A stretch of 64,000 nt of DNA from an uncultured Vampirovibrio sp. (lineage in GTDB: Bacteria; Cyanobacteriota; Vampirovibrionia; Gastranaerophilales; Gastranaerophilaceae), in NCBI GenBank assembly GCA_910577515.1, contig CAJTLW010000004.1, positions 62,001 through 126,000 on the forward strand, read 5' to 3'. Numbering within the stretch: the stretch's first letter is position 1; every line of letters begins with the position of its first letter. A model generated the notes under the pieces. It saw nothing but the letters and a program-made list of their open reading frames with translations. It was not told the DNA's origin and did not search any database. The translations under genes were made by a program, and so were the position numbers. This document shows, piece by piece, positions 25,404 through 35,010 of the stretch.

Positions 25404-26411
25404 TTATTTTTTAATAAACTCTTCTTCGCCTTTGAGTTCTCTATTCATTAGGCTTAAGAAGATTTCTTTTGAATTTTCTTTTGAATAAACGGCTTTATAT
25501 ATAGCGTTTGAAATCGGAACTTCAATGTTTAATTTTTCAGCAAGCTCGCAAACTGCTCTTGATGTTTTAACTCCTTCTGCAACAGAGCCTAAATCAGCTA
25601 AAATATCATCGATTTTTTTGCCCTGGGCTAAAAGGCGCCCAACAGTGTTATTTCTGCTTAAATGGCTGGAGCAGGTTGCAATTAAATCGCCCATTCCTGA
25701 TAATCCCCACATGGTGGAAGGATTTGCGCCAAGCTGGATTGCAACACGGGCAATTTCTGCCATGCCGCGCGCTAAAAGCGCACCTTTGGAGTTATCTCCA
25801 AAATTCATTTCATCTAAGAACCCTGCAGCTATTGCAATAACGTTCTTAAGGCTGCCGCCAAGTTCAACACCTATCATATCGGTATTTGTATATAATCTGA
25901 ATTTGTCTTTAACGGTGAGCATTTTTTGAACAGTTTTAGCAGTTTCAATATCATCAGATGCAACTGATGCTGCTGTAGGATATCCCATTAAGACTTCTTT
26001 TGCAAGAGTCGGGCCTGATAATACTGCAAATTTTTGGTTTGGAAGCTCGTCTTTTATTACTTCGCTCATCCTTTTTAAAGAAGGCAATTCAAGGCCTTTT
26101 GATGTATTTACAAGTATTTGGTTATCTTTTATTCCGGCTTCTTTTAATTGCTTGCAAACAGGACGGATGGCAGAAGTTGATACCACAAGCAAAATTACAT
26201 CGGCATTTTCAATGGCTTCTTTCATATTTGATGTTATTTTTACTTTTTCATCAAGCGAAACTTCAAAAGGCACATGTGTTTTGCCTGTTTCTAATAATTC
26301 TTTTGATAAATCTTCTTTTCTAGACCAACCATAAACTGTTTCAAAATTATTTGTTAATAATTTTGTTAATACTAATCCCCAACAACCAAGACCAATAACG
26401 GCAATTTTCAA
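25404..26411 (-). CDS. gpsA: Glycerol-3-phosphate dehydrogenase [NAD(P)+]
   Basis: Makes sn-glycerol-3-phosphate for phospholipids. The 335-aa protein starts with the Rossmann motif VIGLGCWGLVLTKLL (GxGxxG with G-C-W-G), has SGPTLAKEV, the catalytic-Lys block ALKNV-type (GGSLKNVIAIAAGF) near residue 187 and TWGLSGMGDLIATC-like GLSGMGDLIATC. Length is typical. It is convergent with the coiled-coil gene. Confidence 0.95.
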   Translation of the reverse strand: MKIAVIGLGCWGLVLTKLLTNNFETVYGWSRKEDLSKELLETGKTHVPFEVSLDEKVKITSNMKEAIENADVILLVVSTSAIRPVCKQLKEAGIKDNQILVNTSKGLELPSLKRMSEVIKDELPNQKFAVLSGPTLAKEVLMGYPTAASVASDDIETAKTVQKMLTVKDKFRLYTNTDMIGVELGGSLKNVIAIAAGFLDEMNFGDNSKGALLARGMAEIARVAIQLGANPSTMWGLSGMGDLIATCSSHLSRNNTVGRLLAQGKKIDDILADLGSVAEGVKTSRAVCELAEKLNIEVPISNAIYKAVYSKENSKEIFLSLMNRELKGEEEFIKK

Positions 26412-26436
26412 TTTCTATTCCCCTTTTTTAAGGATA

Positions 26437-26640
26437 TTATATAAGCCCCATATCGGTTAATTCTCTTTCGATTCGGGCATCTCGTGTGCTTGCAGCAGCT
26501 AAGCGCACAAAAACATCATTCTGGTTTAATTTGTTATTATAAAAAGATACTCTGAGGGCATTATTAAGGTTTTGCTTGAACGCACTATCCTGTTTTTTGA
26601 ATTGATTATTAATGAATGAATGAATGCGAGAAACTCTCAT
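26437..26640 (-). CDS. Hypothetical 67-aa basic protein
   Basis: RVSRIHSFINNQFKKQDSAF, then RVSFYNNKLNQNDVFVRLAA; no known domain. A strong AAAAGGAGC lies 6-7 bases before the ATG, which supports real translation. It lies 25 bases upstream of gpsA and may be in the same transcript. Confidence 0.55.
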   Translation of the reverse strand: MRVSRIHSFINNQFKKQDSAFKQNLNNALRVSFYNNKLNQNDVFVRLAAASTRDARIERELTDMGLI

Positions 26641-26662
26641 TAATGCTCCTTTTCAAGTACCG

Positions 26663-26680
26663 GCTAAAGCGGGCTTTAGC
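26663..26680. other. Hairpin in the leader of the 67-aa gene
   Basis: GCTAAAGC-GG-GCTTTAGC, perfect 8-bp stem, 23 bases before the ATG at 26640. No T-run follows, so it is more likely a leader element than a terminator. Confidence 0.4.
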
Positions 26681-26729
26681 GACTATTTTATATTACTACA
26701 ACAAACTAAAAGATGCAATAAAAGATTTT

Positions 26730-27476
26730 TTAATTTGCCGATTTATACATTTCATAGAGTATAATTCCTGCTGAAATAGCTAAATTCAGGGATTCTACGC
26801 CTTCTTTCATAGGAATTGTGTATGAAATATCAGATAGACTTAACAATTCTTCACACAAACCCTGTGCTTCGGAGCCAAACATAATAATAGACAGGTTTTT
26901 GGCTTCCAAAGCATCAATAGAATTTTTAGAATTAACTACCGTTGTTAACATTTTATGTGTTTTTTTCAATTCCTTCAATTCACCAACTGAGGCATGGACA
27001 ATTGGCAGCTTGAAAATATTTCCTGCTGCAGAGCGTATGGTTTTTGGCGAGAATTCATCCGTGCAATCTCCGAAAAGTATCATACCTTCAATATCAAAGG
27101 CGGCTGCAGTTCTTATTATTGTGCCTAAATTGCCTGCATCTTTTATGCTATCAAGCAAGATGATTTTTTTGAAATTTTTGAAATTTTGAATATCATATTC
27201 AGGCTTTTTTACAATCCCCAAAATAACGGGCGCACTTTCTGTCGTAGAGATTTTTTCCATTACTTTATCGTTGACCAAATATGATTTATCATCATCAAAC
27301 CCTAAAAGGTTTGATTTATCGGTTGAGAAGACATATTTTATTTCTAAATCAGCTTCTTTTGCACCAAGAAGTGCTTTTTTGCCTTCAACAATTATAAAAT
27401 TTTCCCTGTATTTTTTTTGATGAAGTTTTACCACATCTTTTATTAAATTGTTTTGAACGCTTGTAATTTCAATCAT
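26730..27476 (-). CDS. TrmH/SpoU-family RNA 2'-O-methyltransferase
   Basis: A 248-aa SPOUT methyltransferase. The N-terminal ~90 residues are a substrate-binding domain (FIIVEGKKALLGAKEADL). The catalytic knot has LLDSIKDAGNLGTIIRTAAAF (motif 1 with the conserved Asn and Arg), IIMFGSEAQGLCEEL (motif 2) and IPMKEGVESLNLAISAGIIL (motif 3). It methylates rRNA or tRNA ribose; which site is unknown. It overlaps the upstream peptidase gene by 8 bases. Confidence 0.92.
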   Translation of the reverse strand: MIEITSVQNNLIKDVVKLHQKKYRENFIIVEGKKALLGAKEADLEIKYVFSTDKSNLLGFDDDKSYLVNDKVMEKISTTESAPVILGIVKKPEYDIQNFKNFKKIILLDSIKDAGNLGTIIRTAAAFDIEGMILFGDCTDEFSPKTIRSAAGNIFKLPIVHASVGELKELKKTHKMLTTVVNSKNSIDALEAKNLSIIMFGSEAQGLCEELLSLSDISYTIPMKEGVESLNLAISAGIILYEMYKSAN

Positions 27477-29058
27477 TCATTTTGCCTTCCTGCCAGATTT
27501 TAAGCCATTTTTGCTCTTTTTTAGTCAACATGTCATAATTAACCAAATTTTCTTCATAAGGAAATTTTGAGAGTGTAATTTTTTTATTATTATGAAAATA
27601 TACAGTATTTTCAAGCCTTACACCGAATTCACCTTCTTTATATAGTCCGGGTTCTATTGTAAATATCATATTATTTTTTAATTTTATATTATATTTTGGG
27701 TTTAAAGTTAAAGTTGGAGGTGCTTGATGTACGGGTATACCGACTCCATGGCCCAATGAATGCGGGAAGGTGAAGCCTTCTTTTTCATATTTTTTCAAAA
27801 TTTTTCTTGCAAGAAAATCAAGTTCCATGGTCTGATTTAAATCCGCAAAAAAGCAATTTAGCTGAGCCTTAAGGACAGCGGTATAGATTTCTTTAATTTT
27901 TTCGGGAACAGATTTATTAGGTTTTAGCGGGCAGAAGAAAACCCTTGTAATATCTGTTGCATAGCCACCTTCATAATATCCGCCGCAATCAAGCAGGATA
28001 ATATCCCCTTCTTTTAATGTTTTATCTTTAGAATAACTTGAATAGTGGATAGAGCTTGAATTTTCACCTATTGCAAGGATTGTTTTAAAACTTGTGGATT
28101 TTGCACCCTTTTTAATCAGCTCTTCTTCAAAAATTTCTTTTAAGGCTAATTCTGAAAGCCCCGGTTTTATTCTTTTTTGAAAAGCAAAAAGTGCATCATC
28201 AAGCTTTTTAAAGGCATTTTTATAGTGTTCGATTTCAGCAGAATTTTTTATTGATGCCATTTTTGCAATGTGGTTTGTACGAAGTTTTTTGGGGTTTTTT
28301 ATCAAATTGTAATCATTTAATGAAATTGTATTTTCATCAATTAGAACCGGTGTTTCAATTTTTGACAGAACAGTTTTCATTTTGTTAAAAGGCTGTTTCT
28401 CAATTCCTTTTAAGACGGGAATTTTATCGTTTGAGAATAAGATTGTTTTATTTTCTAAAATAAGCAATTTTGCTTTTATAACAGATGTGTTTTTAATATC
28501 AAAGCTTCTTAGATTTAAAATGTATGAAACATCCTCTAAGCTTGATACAAAAAGGTTTTGCCCCTTAATTTTGTTTTTTAATTTTTCAATTTTTTTACTG
28601 TAAGGCATTCCTGAAATTTCAAGGCTGATTTCTTCAATATTTGCAAGGTTTTCCATTTCATCTTCAGTGTCGTAGGGAATAATTTTTATAAAAGACAGTG
28701 CTTTTTGCAAAATATTAAAATAAGACAACCTGGTGGATTTTGAGGGGATATAAAGAACTTTTTTGTTTTCAAGAAATGTTTTAAAAGCCTGAACAGCGCT
28801 TGTTTGCATATCAAGCTTTATAACATCAATATATTTGTCTTTAGTTTCATTGTCTGCCTGAATGTGGTATCTCGGGTCAACAAAAAGGGTAATTTTACTT
28901 TTATTATCAATAATTGCTTCGCCTGCTGTGCCTGAAAACCCTGTTAATTTATAAAGAGGAGTATTTTTATTGTGTTCAAAAGTTAAATCATCTTTAGATT
29001 TTAATAAAATATATTCATCATTTTTCAGGTTTTTAACTAAATCGTCATATTTTTTCAT
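27469..29058 (-). CDS. Xaa-Pro aminopeptidase (M24 family)
   Basis: A 529-aa metallopeptidase. An N-terminal creatinase-like domain (about residues 1-270) precedes the pita-bread domain, whose metal ligands can be seen in LLDCGGYYEGGYATDITRVF (two Asp), SLGHGVGIPVHQAP (His), IFTIEPGLY (Glu) and VRLENTVYF (Glu). It removes N-terminal residues next to proline in the cytoplasm. Translationally coupled to the methyltransferase gene behind it. Confidence 0.93.
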   Translation of the reverse strand: MKKYDDLVKNLKNDEYILLKSKDDLTFEHNKNTPLYKLTGFSGTAGEAIIDNKSKITLFVDPRYHIQADNETKDKYIDVIKLDMQTSAVQAFKTFLENKKVLYIPSKSTRLSYFNILQKALSFIKIIPYDTEDEMENLANIEEISLEISGMPYSKKIEKLKNKIKGQNLFVSSLEDVSYILNLRSFDIKNTSVIKAKLLILENKTILFSNDKIPVLKGIEKQPFNKMKTVLSKIETPVLIDENTISLNDYNLIKNPKKLRTNHIAKMASIKNSAEIEHYKNAFKKLDDALFAFQKRIKPGLSELALKEIFEEELIKKGAKSTSFKTILAIGENSSSIHYSSYSKDKTLKEGDIILLDCGGYYEGGYATDITRVFFCPLKPNKSVPEKIKEIYTAVLKAQLNCFFADLNQTMELDFLARKILKKYEKEGFTFPHSLGHGVGIPVHQAPPTLTLNPKYNIKLKNNMIFTIEPGLYKEGEFGVRLENTVYFHNNKKITLSKFPYEENLVNYDMLTKKEQKWLKIWQEGKMND

Positions 29059-29116
29059 TAATTTTGCCTTTTTATGTATGAATTAATTTTACAACATTTA
29101 AATGAAGATGTTAATT

Positions 29117-29150
29117 AAAAAAGACGGCAGTATAAACTCTACCGTCTTTT
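29117..29150. terminator. Bidirectional terminator
   Basis: AAAAAGACGG-CAGTATAAACTCTA-CCGTCTTTT, 8-9 bp stem flanked by A and T runs, between the ADH gene and the M24 peptidase gene. Confidence 0.75.
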
Positions 29151-29168
29151 ATTAATATGAATTTGACT

Positions 29169-30377
29169 TTATACAGCTTTCATAGAGGTTTCATAAATTC
29201 TGCAAACGGTTGTTTTATTTGCTTCATTTGGTGCAAGGCCTAAAAGCATCCCTAAAGAAGGTGTTTCAAAAGCAAGGTTTGTAAGCTTTTTAATGTCATC
29301 TGTTTTAAAGCCTAAATCTTCCAGTTTTTCTTTTATACCGATATCAAAAAGCCAGTTTTGAACCCCTTTTGCGGCAATTTCTGCTTCATTTGCTTCACCT
29401 TTAAGTCCGGGTACAATAGGCTCCAATATATCAGCCAAAGTTGCCGCTTTATCTTTATAAATGCAATTAACAACAGATGGTAAAAGCATTGCAAGCCCAA
29501 GGCCATGGGATAAATCCGGCTTTATTGCGCTGAGCGGGTGTTCAAGCGCATGGGTATAGTGTAAAAGTCCGTTATCAAAACAAACTCCGCCTAAAAGGGA
29601 GGCATAAAGAAGGTAATACCTTGCTTCCATATCTTCGGGGTTTTTAATTGCAAGCGGTAAATATTTTGCAACAAGCCTTATAGTTTCTTTTGCAAGGGTT
29701 ACAGCGTAAGGAGAGGCTACTTTTGAAGTTGCACCTTCTATAACATGGTTTACAGCATCCACTGAAACATAAAGAGTTTGATTGGCGGAAAGCTTTGTCA
29801 TAAGCGCAGGGTCATCAATTGAATATGTAGGATAGATACAATCATAAGCAATTGCGGGTTTATAATTTTTTTCTAAAAGTGTTGCAACTGCAAACCTGTT
29901 TACTTCTGTTCCTGTGCCGTGAGTTAAATTAATTGCAACAATAGGTGCGGCCTTAACAGGATTGAATTTATATTCATAAAGGCTTGCCCCTGTTTCATTT
30001 TCGTATTCCATTAAAATCGCAACGCTTTTTCCTGTGTCTATCGCGCTTCCGCCGCCTATTGCAATAACTGCTTTAGCGCCAAAATCTTTAGCCATTTTTG
30101 TTGCTTCATCAATACCATCAGTTGTTGGGTTTGGGGTTACTTTTGCGTAGTTTATATACCCTATATTATGGTTTTTTAAGGCGCTTTCAACATAATCCCA
30201 GGCTCCTGTTATTTTATATGCGCCTTTTCCTGAGATAACAATTACTTTATCAATACCTTTTTCTTTGAGGTCTGCTGCTATTTCATCGATTTTTTTAATA
30301 GCACCGACACCAAAAAACACTTTAGATTTAGTTAAAATTTCTTTAACTTCATTGATGTTTACATCTTTTTCCCACAT
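29169..30377 (-). CDS. Iron-containing alcohol dehydrogenase
   Basis: A 402-aa group III alcohol dehydrogenase. NAD-binding GGGSAIDTGKS (about residues 97-107) and NLTHGTGTEVNRFA in the middle are diagnostic. Metal ligands are the Asp in YVSVDAVNHVIEG, the His in the same block, and the His residues of GLLHYTHALEHPLSAIKPDLSHG. It probably reduces an aldehyde to an alcohol with NAD(P)H. The divergent 2-oxoacid decarboxylase gene 1.1 kb away could supply the aldehyde (inference). Confidence 0.93.
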   Translation of the reverse strand: MWEKDVNINEVKEILTKSKVFFGVGAIKKIDEIAADLKEKGIDKVIVISGKGAYKITGAWDYVESALKNHNIGYINYAKVTPNPTTDGIDEATKMAKDFGAKAVIAIGGGSAIDTGKSVAILMEYENETGASLYEYKFNPVKAAPIVAINLTHGTGTEVNRFAVATLLEKNYKPAIAYDCIYPTYSIDDPALMTKLSANQTLYVSVDAVNHVIEGATSKVASPYAVTLAKETIRLVAKYLPLAIKNPEDMEARYYLLYASLLGGVCFDNGLLHYTHALEHPLSAIKPDLSHGLGLAMLLPSVVNCIYKDKAATLADILEPIVPGLKGEANEAEIAAKGVQNWLFDIGIKEKLEDLGFKTDDIKKLTNLAFETPSLGMLLGLAPNEANKTTVCRIYETSMKAV

Positions 30378-30476
30378 TTTTAATCTGCCCCTTTCTTTAA
30401 AAATATTTGCATAAATTGTAGCATATTTTTGAAACTATAAATTAAGCAAATCAGCGGATTTTTTAAGATGAATTTT

Positions 30477-31439
30477 TTACGGATAAAACAACCTAAAATT
30501 TTTACCGCCTTTTTTATAACTAATCCTTAATCCTAATATATCTATAACCCATCTGTCATTATATTTTTCTTTTTTATACAATCTAAATTTATCAGGATTT
30601 TCTTTCAAATTCAGTTTTTCATCTTTAAAAGGGCTTAAATTATAATACTTCATCCATTCCCTAGAATATGCTATCCCCTTGTATTCCCAGGGTTTTAGGT
30701 AAGTAAGATGGATGATTTTAGGATTTATTTTTTTTACTCCGTAAAATTTTTCCACGGTTTTTTTCATTAATTTTTTGTTTGTTACCATATAGTTAAATTC
30801 AGGGTTTAAAAATTTAACGTTATCTTTAAATACTATATTAAAAATTTCCTGGTCGAGATAATCGACCGGGGCGGTTTTTTTGGCGTTCAAAAGCTTTTCT
30901 TTGATATTATCTTCCCTCATTTTGGCTAAATTTAAAAGCATAACGCCTGAATTGAAATAGTTTTTAACGGAAAGTCTTTTTGTATCATTATGAATAATTT
31001 CGCCGATACAATCCTTCACAACTCCGCCATAAACCCCCTCTACATCGGTATCCAAAAGGGTTTTAATATCATCTTTAATAACAGTATCAGAATCTATATA
31101 TAAAATTTTATCAAATTCATTAAAAATTTCTGCCAAATCAAACTTAAAAAGAGCAGATTTTGTGACATGACGGTGTTTCAGGTCTAAGTTTTTATATTTA
31201 TTATCCAAATTAAGCAGCTTAACGCCATTAAGCCCGTTAAAATATTCTTTATTTTTATTGGACAGGTCAATTCCTAAAATATAGACTGTAGGCGGGTTTT
31301 GCATATTTTTTAAAAGGGATATTATGGATATAATGGTGGGCATTGTGTAGTTGTCATCTGTGATATAAACGATGGGAACCGTGTTTGCAGGCAGCATGGG
31401 CAATATCCTTTTTAAAACTTTTAAGTTAAATTGTACCAT
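30477..31439 (-). CDS. Family 8 glycosyltransferase
   Basis: A 320-aa GT8 enzyme. VPIVYITDDNYTMPTIISI is the N-terminal sugar-nucleotide site, ILYIDSDTVIKDD the DxD metal motif (about residues 107-119), and FNSGVMLLNLAKMRED and HLTYLKPWEY (with the HxxGxxKPW-type region) the usual later blocks. GT8 enzymes add galactose or glucose to LPS core. Adjacent to GT11 genes across the divergent intergenic. Confidence 0.9.
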   Translation of the reverse strand: MVQFNLKVLKRILPMLPANTVPIVYITDDNYTMPTIISIISLLKNMQNPPTVYILGIDLSNKNKEYFNGLNGVKLLNLDNKYKNLDLKHRHVTKSALFKFDLAEIFNEFDKILYIDSDTVIKDDIKTLLDTDVEGVYGGVVKDCIGEIIHNDTKRLSVKNYFNSGVMLLNLAKMREDNIKEKLLNAKKTAPVDYLDQEIFNIVFKDNVKFLNPEFNYMVTNKKLMKKTVEKFYGVKKINPKIIHLTYLKPWEYKGIAYSREWMKYYNLSPFKDEKLNLKENPDKFRLYKKEKYNDRWVIDILGLRISYKKGGKNFRLFYP

Positions 31440-31505
31440 ATTTTACCCCTTGATTTATAATATTATTTGTATTACAAATGTAGTAGAAAAAATTTGGAGT
31501 ATAAA

Positions 31506-33158
31506 ATGAAAATAAAAGTTTCCGATTATTTAGTAAGAAGATTGACAGAGCTTGGTATAACGGATGTTTTCGGATTACCCGGCGATTACAATTTTAATAT
31601 TTTAGATGCCGTGATAAAAAATGAAGGTACAAACTGGATAAACTGTACCAATGAGCTGAATGCAGCCTATGCAGCAGACGGATATGCAAGAATAAAGGGC
31701 TATGGCGCCGTTGTTACAACATTTGGGGTTGGGGAATTAAGCGCCATAAACGGCATTGCTGGAGCATATTCTGAAAATGTACCTGTAATAAAAATAACTG
31801 GCGTTCCAAAAACCTCATTAATAAAGGAGAAAGCGCTTATTCACCATAATTTTTCAGAACCTGATTATTATGCTTTTGAAAAAATTTATGCTAATGTGAC
31901 TACAGCAAGCGCGTTTTTAACTTTTGACAATGCTAAAAGTGAGATAGATAGGGTATTTGATATGTTTATAAAGCTGAAAAAGCCTGTCTATATTGCATTA
32001 CCGGTTGATGTTTGTGATTATTTGATAGATGATACTATACCTGAAACCATTGTAAAATCTAATTCTGATAGTTTAAAAGCAGCATCAGACAGGATTATCG
32101 AGCTTTTGAACACGTCAAAAAATCCTTTAATTATAACAGATTATTTGATGAAAAGATTTCGCCTTCAAAGAGAATTAAATGCTTTTGTTCAAAAATTTAA
32201 TATAAAAGTAACCTCAATGATTATGGGAAAAGGATTGATAGAAGAAGATTTGAGCCAATTTATCGGGATAAATTACGCGCAGCTTGGAAATGAAGATTTC
32301 AGACAAATCTATGAAAATGCAGATTTAATGCTGTGTTTTGGCACACTGTTTTCAGATTTAAACACGCTCGGGTTTATTGTAAAACCTGATAACCGCTTTA
32401 AAATCGAGCTTCAGGCAAATTATGCTGTCGTGGAAGGCAGAATATACAAGGATGTATGGCTAAATGATTTAATGGATGTTCTTTTAAATTCAGATGCTAT
32501 AATTAAAAAACCCGCGCCGGAGAACGTTTTTAAAGGGTATCAAGGTATTGAAACATCTGCTGCGCCCATAAAGACGGATGATATTTTTCCGCTTGTTCAG
32601 AATTTTTTGAAAGAAAATGATACAGTTGTGGTGGAAACAGGTATTATATCAGCATCTTGCGCTAATATGAAACTAAAAACATCCTCAAACTACATTTGCC
32701 AAACGATGTGGGGTTCTATAGGTTGGGCAACGCCTGCTGCGTTTGGAGCCTACATGGCAGACAGGTCTAAAAGGCTTATTTTGCTTACCGGAGAAGGCTC
32801 TCATCAATTAACAATTCAGGAGCTTGCAAACTTTTTTAAATACGGTGTAAAACCTGTGATTTTTGTTTTGAACAACAATGGTTATACGATTGAAAGAATT
32901 TTATCAAACGACCCTGATGATGAATTTAACAACATCACAAAATGGAACTATAGCAAGGTTTTAGAGCTTTTTGGCGATGGTTTGCCTTCAAAATATTTTA
33001 AGGTAACTACCTCAAATGAGCTTAAAGAGGCACTTTCAGATATTGATACCAAAGATTTTGATAAACTTTGCTATGTAGAAATTTTTACAGATAAAATGGA
33101 TATCCCGAAAGCTCTCGCTATGGTTAAAGAATGTATAAAAAACGCAAAATCCTGCTGA
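31506..33158 (+). CDS. Thiamine-diphosphate 2-oxoacid decarboxylase (pyruvate/indolepyruvate decarboxylase type)
   Basis: Start at ATG 31506 (TTGGAG 8 bases upstream); an upstream ATG at 31467 has no ribosome site. About 550 aa, normal for the family. The catalytic-Glu entry is WINCTNELNAAYAADGYARI (about residue 40-60) and the ThDP motif is TGEGSHQLTIQELANFFKYG ending in NNNGYTIE. The first residue pair of that motif is GE where GDG is usual, a variant also known in some members. It yields an aldehyde from pyruvate, indolepyruvate or a branched-chain 2-oxo acid. Downstream gene starts 23 bases on. Confidence 0.9.
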   Translation: MKIKVSDYLVRRLTELGITDVFGLPGDYNFNILDAVIKNEGTNWINCTNELNAAYAADGYARIKGYGAVVTTFGVGELSAINGIAGAYSENVPVIKITGVPKTSLIKEKALIHHNFSEPDYYAFEKIYANVTTASAFLTFDNAKSEIDRVFDMFIKLKKPVYIALPVDVCDYLIDDTIPETIVKSNSDSLKAASDRIIELLNTSKNPLIITDYLMKRFRLQRELNAFVQKFNIKVTSMIMGKGLIEEDLSQFIGINYAQLGNEDFRQIYENADLMLCFGTLFSDLNTLGFIVKPDNRFKIELQANYAVVEGRIYKDVWLNDLMDVLLNSDAIIKKPAPENVFKGYQGIETSAAPIKTDDIFPLVQNFLKENDTVVVETGIISASCANMKLKTSSNYICQTMWGSIGWATPAAFGAYMADRSKRLILLTGEGSHQLTIQELANFFKYGVKPVIFVLNNNGYTIERILSNDPDDEFNNITKWNYSKVLELFGDGLPSKYFKVTTSNELKEALSDIDTKDFDKLCYVEIFTDKMDIPKALAMVKECIKNAKSC

Positions 33159-33181
33159 TAAATTTATGATAAAATAAATGT

Positions 33182-34072
33182 ATGCTAATTTGTTTAAACG
33201 GCGGTCTTGGAAACCAAATAGGCAACTATGTTTTCGGTCAATTCCTGATAGAAAAGGGGATTGATGTTGAATTTGTATTTTCAGATAATGTAAATGACGC
33301 AAGAGCAATAGTTTTAGACAGGTTTAATGTTGATTTAACCCCTGCAAAGAAAGAAACCATTGAAAAATTTCTTTTTGAAAAACCAGGTGCAAAGCAGGTT
33401 TCAACCCTATTTACCAAAAATATTTTTGATAAAATCTGGCGGAATAACCTTTGGAATTTTTTAAAGCGGATAAGGGCTGAATATGCTGTATATCCCAAAA
33501 AAACACCGTTTTTGCTTTCTAAAATTGTATCTTATAAAGATGTTTTAAAATATGGCTGCAGGGTAGGTGCTGTGTGCGATTGCTATTCCCCGATTCCTGA
33601 ATTTAATGATGAAAAATTTAAGGAAAAAATGCAAAAACAGCTTACTTTAAAAGAACCTTTGGATGAAAAAAACAATCAAATTTTGAAGATGATAAAAAAT
33701 GCCAAAAACCCTGTCGGTGTACATATTAGAAGGGGCGATTTTATAGATTTTAAGTTTCCTGTTGTAAAATCTGAATTTTTAATTGAAAAGATGGAATATA
33801 TGATGAAAACGCTTATGGAGCCTGAATTTTTCATTTTTTCAAACGGGATGGATTGGGCAAAAGAAACCCTAAAAGACTTTAATAATGTGCATTTTGTAGA
33901 TATTAACGATGAAGCACACGGATATTTGGATTTTGTGCTATTTAATGAATGCATTCACAGAATTTATTCCAATTCAACCTTTAGCCTTTGGGCGCGCTAT
34001 TTAAACCGGCATAAAGAGGGGTTTGAATTTTATCCGGATGAAAATGATATGCAGGTGGAGGAAAAAGCTTAA
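33182..34072 (+). CDS. GT11 fucosyltransferase-like protein, copy 1
   Basis: A 296-aa glycosyltransferase of family 11 (alpha-1,2-fucosyltransferase type). LNGGLGNQIGNYVFGQFL at the N-terminus and GVHIRRGDFIDF (GDP-fucose site) near residue 180 are diagnostic, followed by FIFSNGMDWAKETL and the C-terminal IHRIYSNSTFSLWARYL. It probably fucosylates LPS or a capsule glycan. Copy 2 follows immediately and shares stretches of identical DNA. Confidence 0.9.
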   Translation: MLICLNGGLGNQIGNYVFGQFLIEKGIDVEFVFSDNVNDARAIVLDRFNVDLTPAKKETIEKFLFEKPGAKQVSTLFTKNIFDKIWRNNLWNFLKRIRAEYAVYPKKTPFLLSKIVSYKDVLKYGCRVGAVCDCYSPIPEFNDEKFKEKMQKQLTLKEPLDEKNNQILKMIKNAKNPVGVHIRRGDFIDFKFPVVKSEFLIEKMEYMMKTLMEPEFFIFSNGMDWAKETLKDFNNVHFVDINDEAHGYLDFVLFNECIHRIYSNSTFSLWARYLNRHKEGFEFYPDENDMQVEEKA

Positions 34073-34963
34073 ATGATGCTAATTTGCCCGCATAGCGGCC
34101 TTGGAAACCAAATAGGGAACTATGTTTTTGCCGAATTTTTAAAAGAAAAAGGTGTTGATGTTAAATTTTTAATTACAAAGGATGGAAAACTCGACAGAGA
34201 GTTTGTTTTAGATAAATTTAATGTCGAACTTCCCTGTGCTGGAAAAGAAGATATAGAGCAATTTTTAGCTTTAAAGACCCCAATTTTTTCTTATAAACTT
34301 TTAGTTTACAACATTTTGTTTAGAAAAAGAACTTATTTTAATTCTCTGTATAAGGTTTTAGCAAGAATTAGAAAAGAATACGGGTTGTATCCAAAGAAAA
34401 CACCTGCTTTTTTAGCAAAAACTATATCTTTTGAAGATGTTTTAAAATATGGCTGCAGGGTAGGTGCTGTGTGCGATTGCTATTCCCCGATTCCTGAATT
34501 TAATGATGGAAACTTTAAAAGAAAAATTTGTGGCCAATTCAAGCTAAAAGAGCAGATGAATGAAGAAAATAAGCAGATTTTTGATGTTATAAAAAGCGCT
34601 AAAAACCCTGTTGGAGTGCATATTAGGCGGGGGGATTATTTAAATTTGAAAATTCCTGTTGTAAAATCTGAATTTTTAATTGAAAAGATGGAATATATGA
34701 TGAAAACGCTTATAGAACCTGAATTTTTCATATTTTCTGATGGGATGGATTGGGCAAAAGAAACCCTGAAAAGCTTTAATGATGTGCATTTTGTAGATAT
34801 TAACGATGAAGCACATGGGTATTTGGATTTTATTTTGATGAATGAATGTATCCACAGGATTTATTCTGCTTCATCATTTAGCAAGTGGTTGAAATATTTG
34901 AATGAGCATCAAAATTCAATAGAATTTACCCCTGAAAACAAGGATTTAACTATTGAAACATAA
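34073..34963 (+). CDS. GT11 fucosyltransferase-like protein, copy 2
   Basis: Same length (296 aa) and frame as copy 1, starting at ATG 34073 or the next ATG. LICPHSGLGNQIGNYVFAEF, GVHIRRGDYLNLKIPV and FIFSDGMDWAKETL align without gaps. Positions 34434-34508 and 34653-34713 are identical to copy 1 at DNA level with a constant offset of 897 bases, while other parts have diverged strongly, which suggests gene conversion. The first 60 residues differ most and may set acceptor choice. Confidence 0.9.
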   Translation: MMLICPHSGLGNQIGNYVFAEFLKEKGVDVKFLITKDGKLDREFVLDKFNVELPCAGKEDIEQFLALKTPIFSYKLLVYNILFRKRTYFNSLYKVLARIRKEYGLYPKKTPAFLAKTISFEDVLKYGCRVGAVCDCYSPIPEFNDGNFKRKICGQFKLKEQMNEENKQIFDVIKSAKNPVGVHIRRGDYLNLKIPVVKSEFLIEKMEYMMKTLIEPEFFIFSDGMDWAKETLKSFNDVHFVDINDEAHGYLDFILMNECIHRIYSASSFSKWLKYLNEHQNSIEFTPENKDLTIET

Positions 34964-35010
34964 AAAATTTTGCAATATTATTTTAATAAAAATGTTAGGG
35001 AGCTTTTAGT

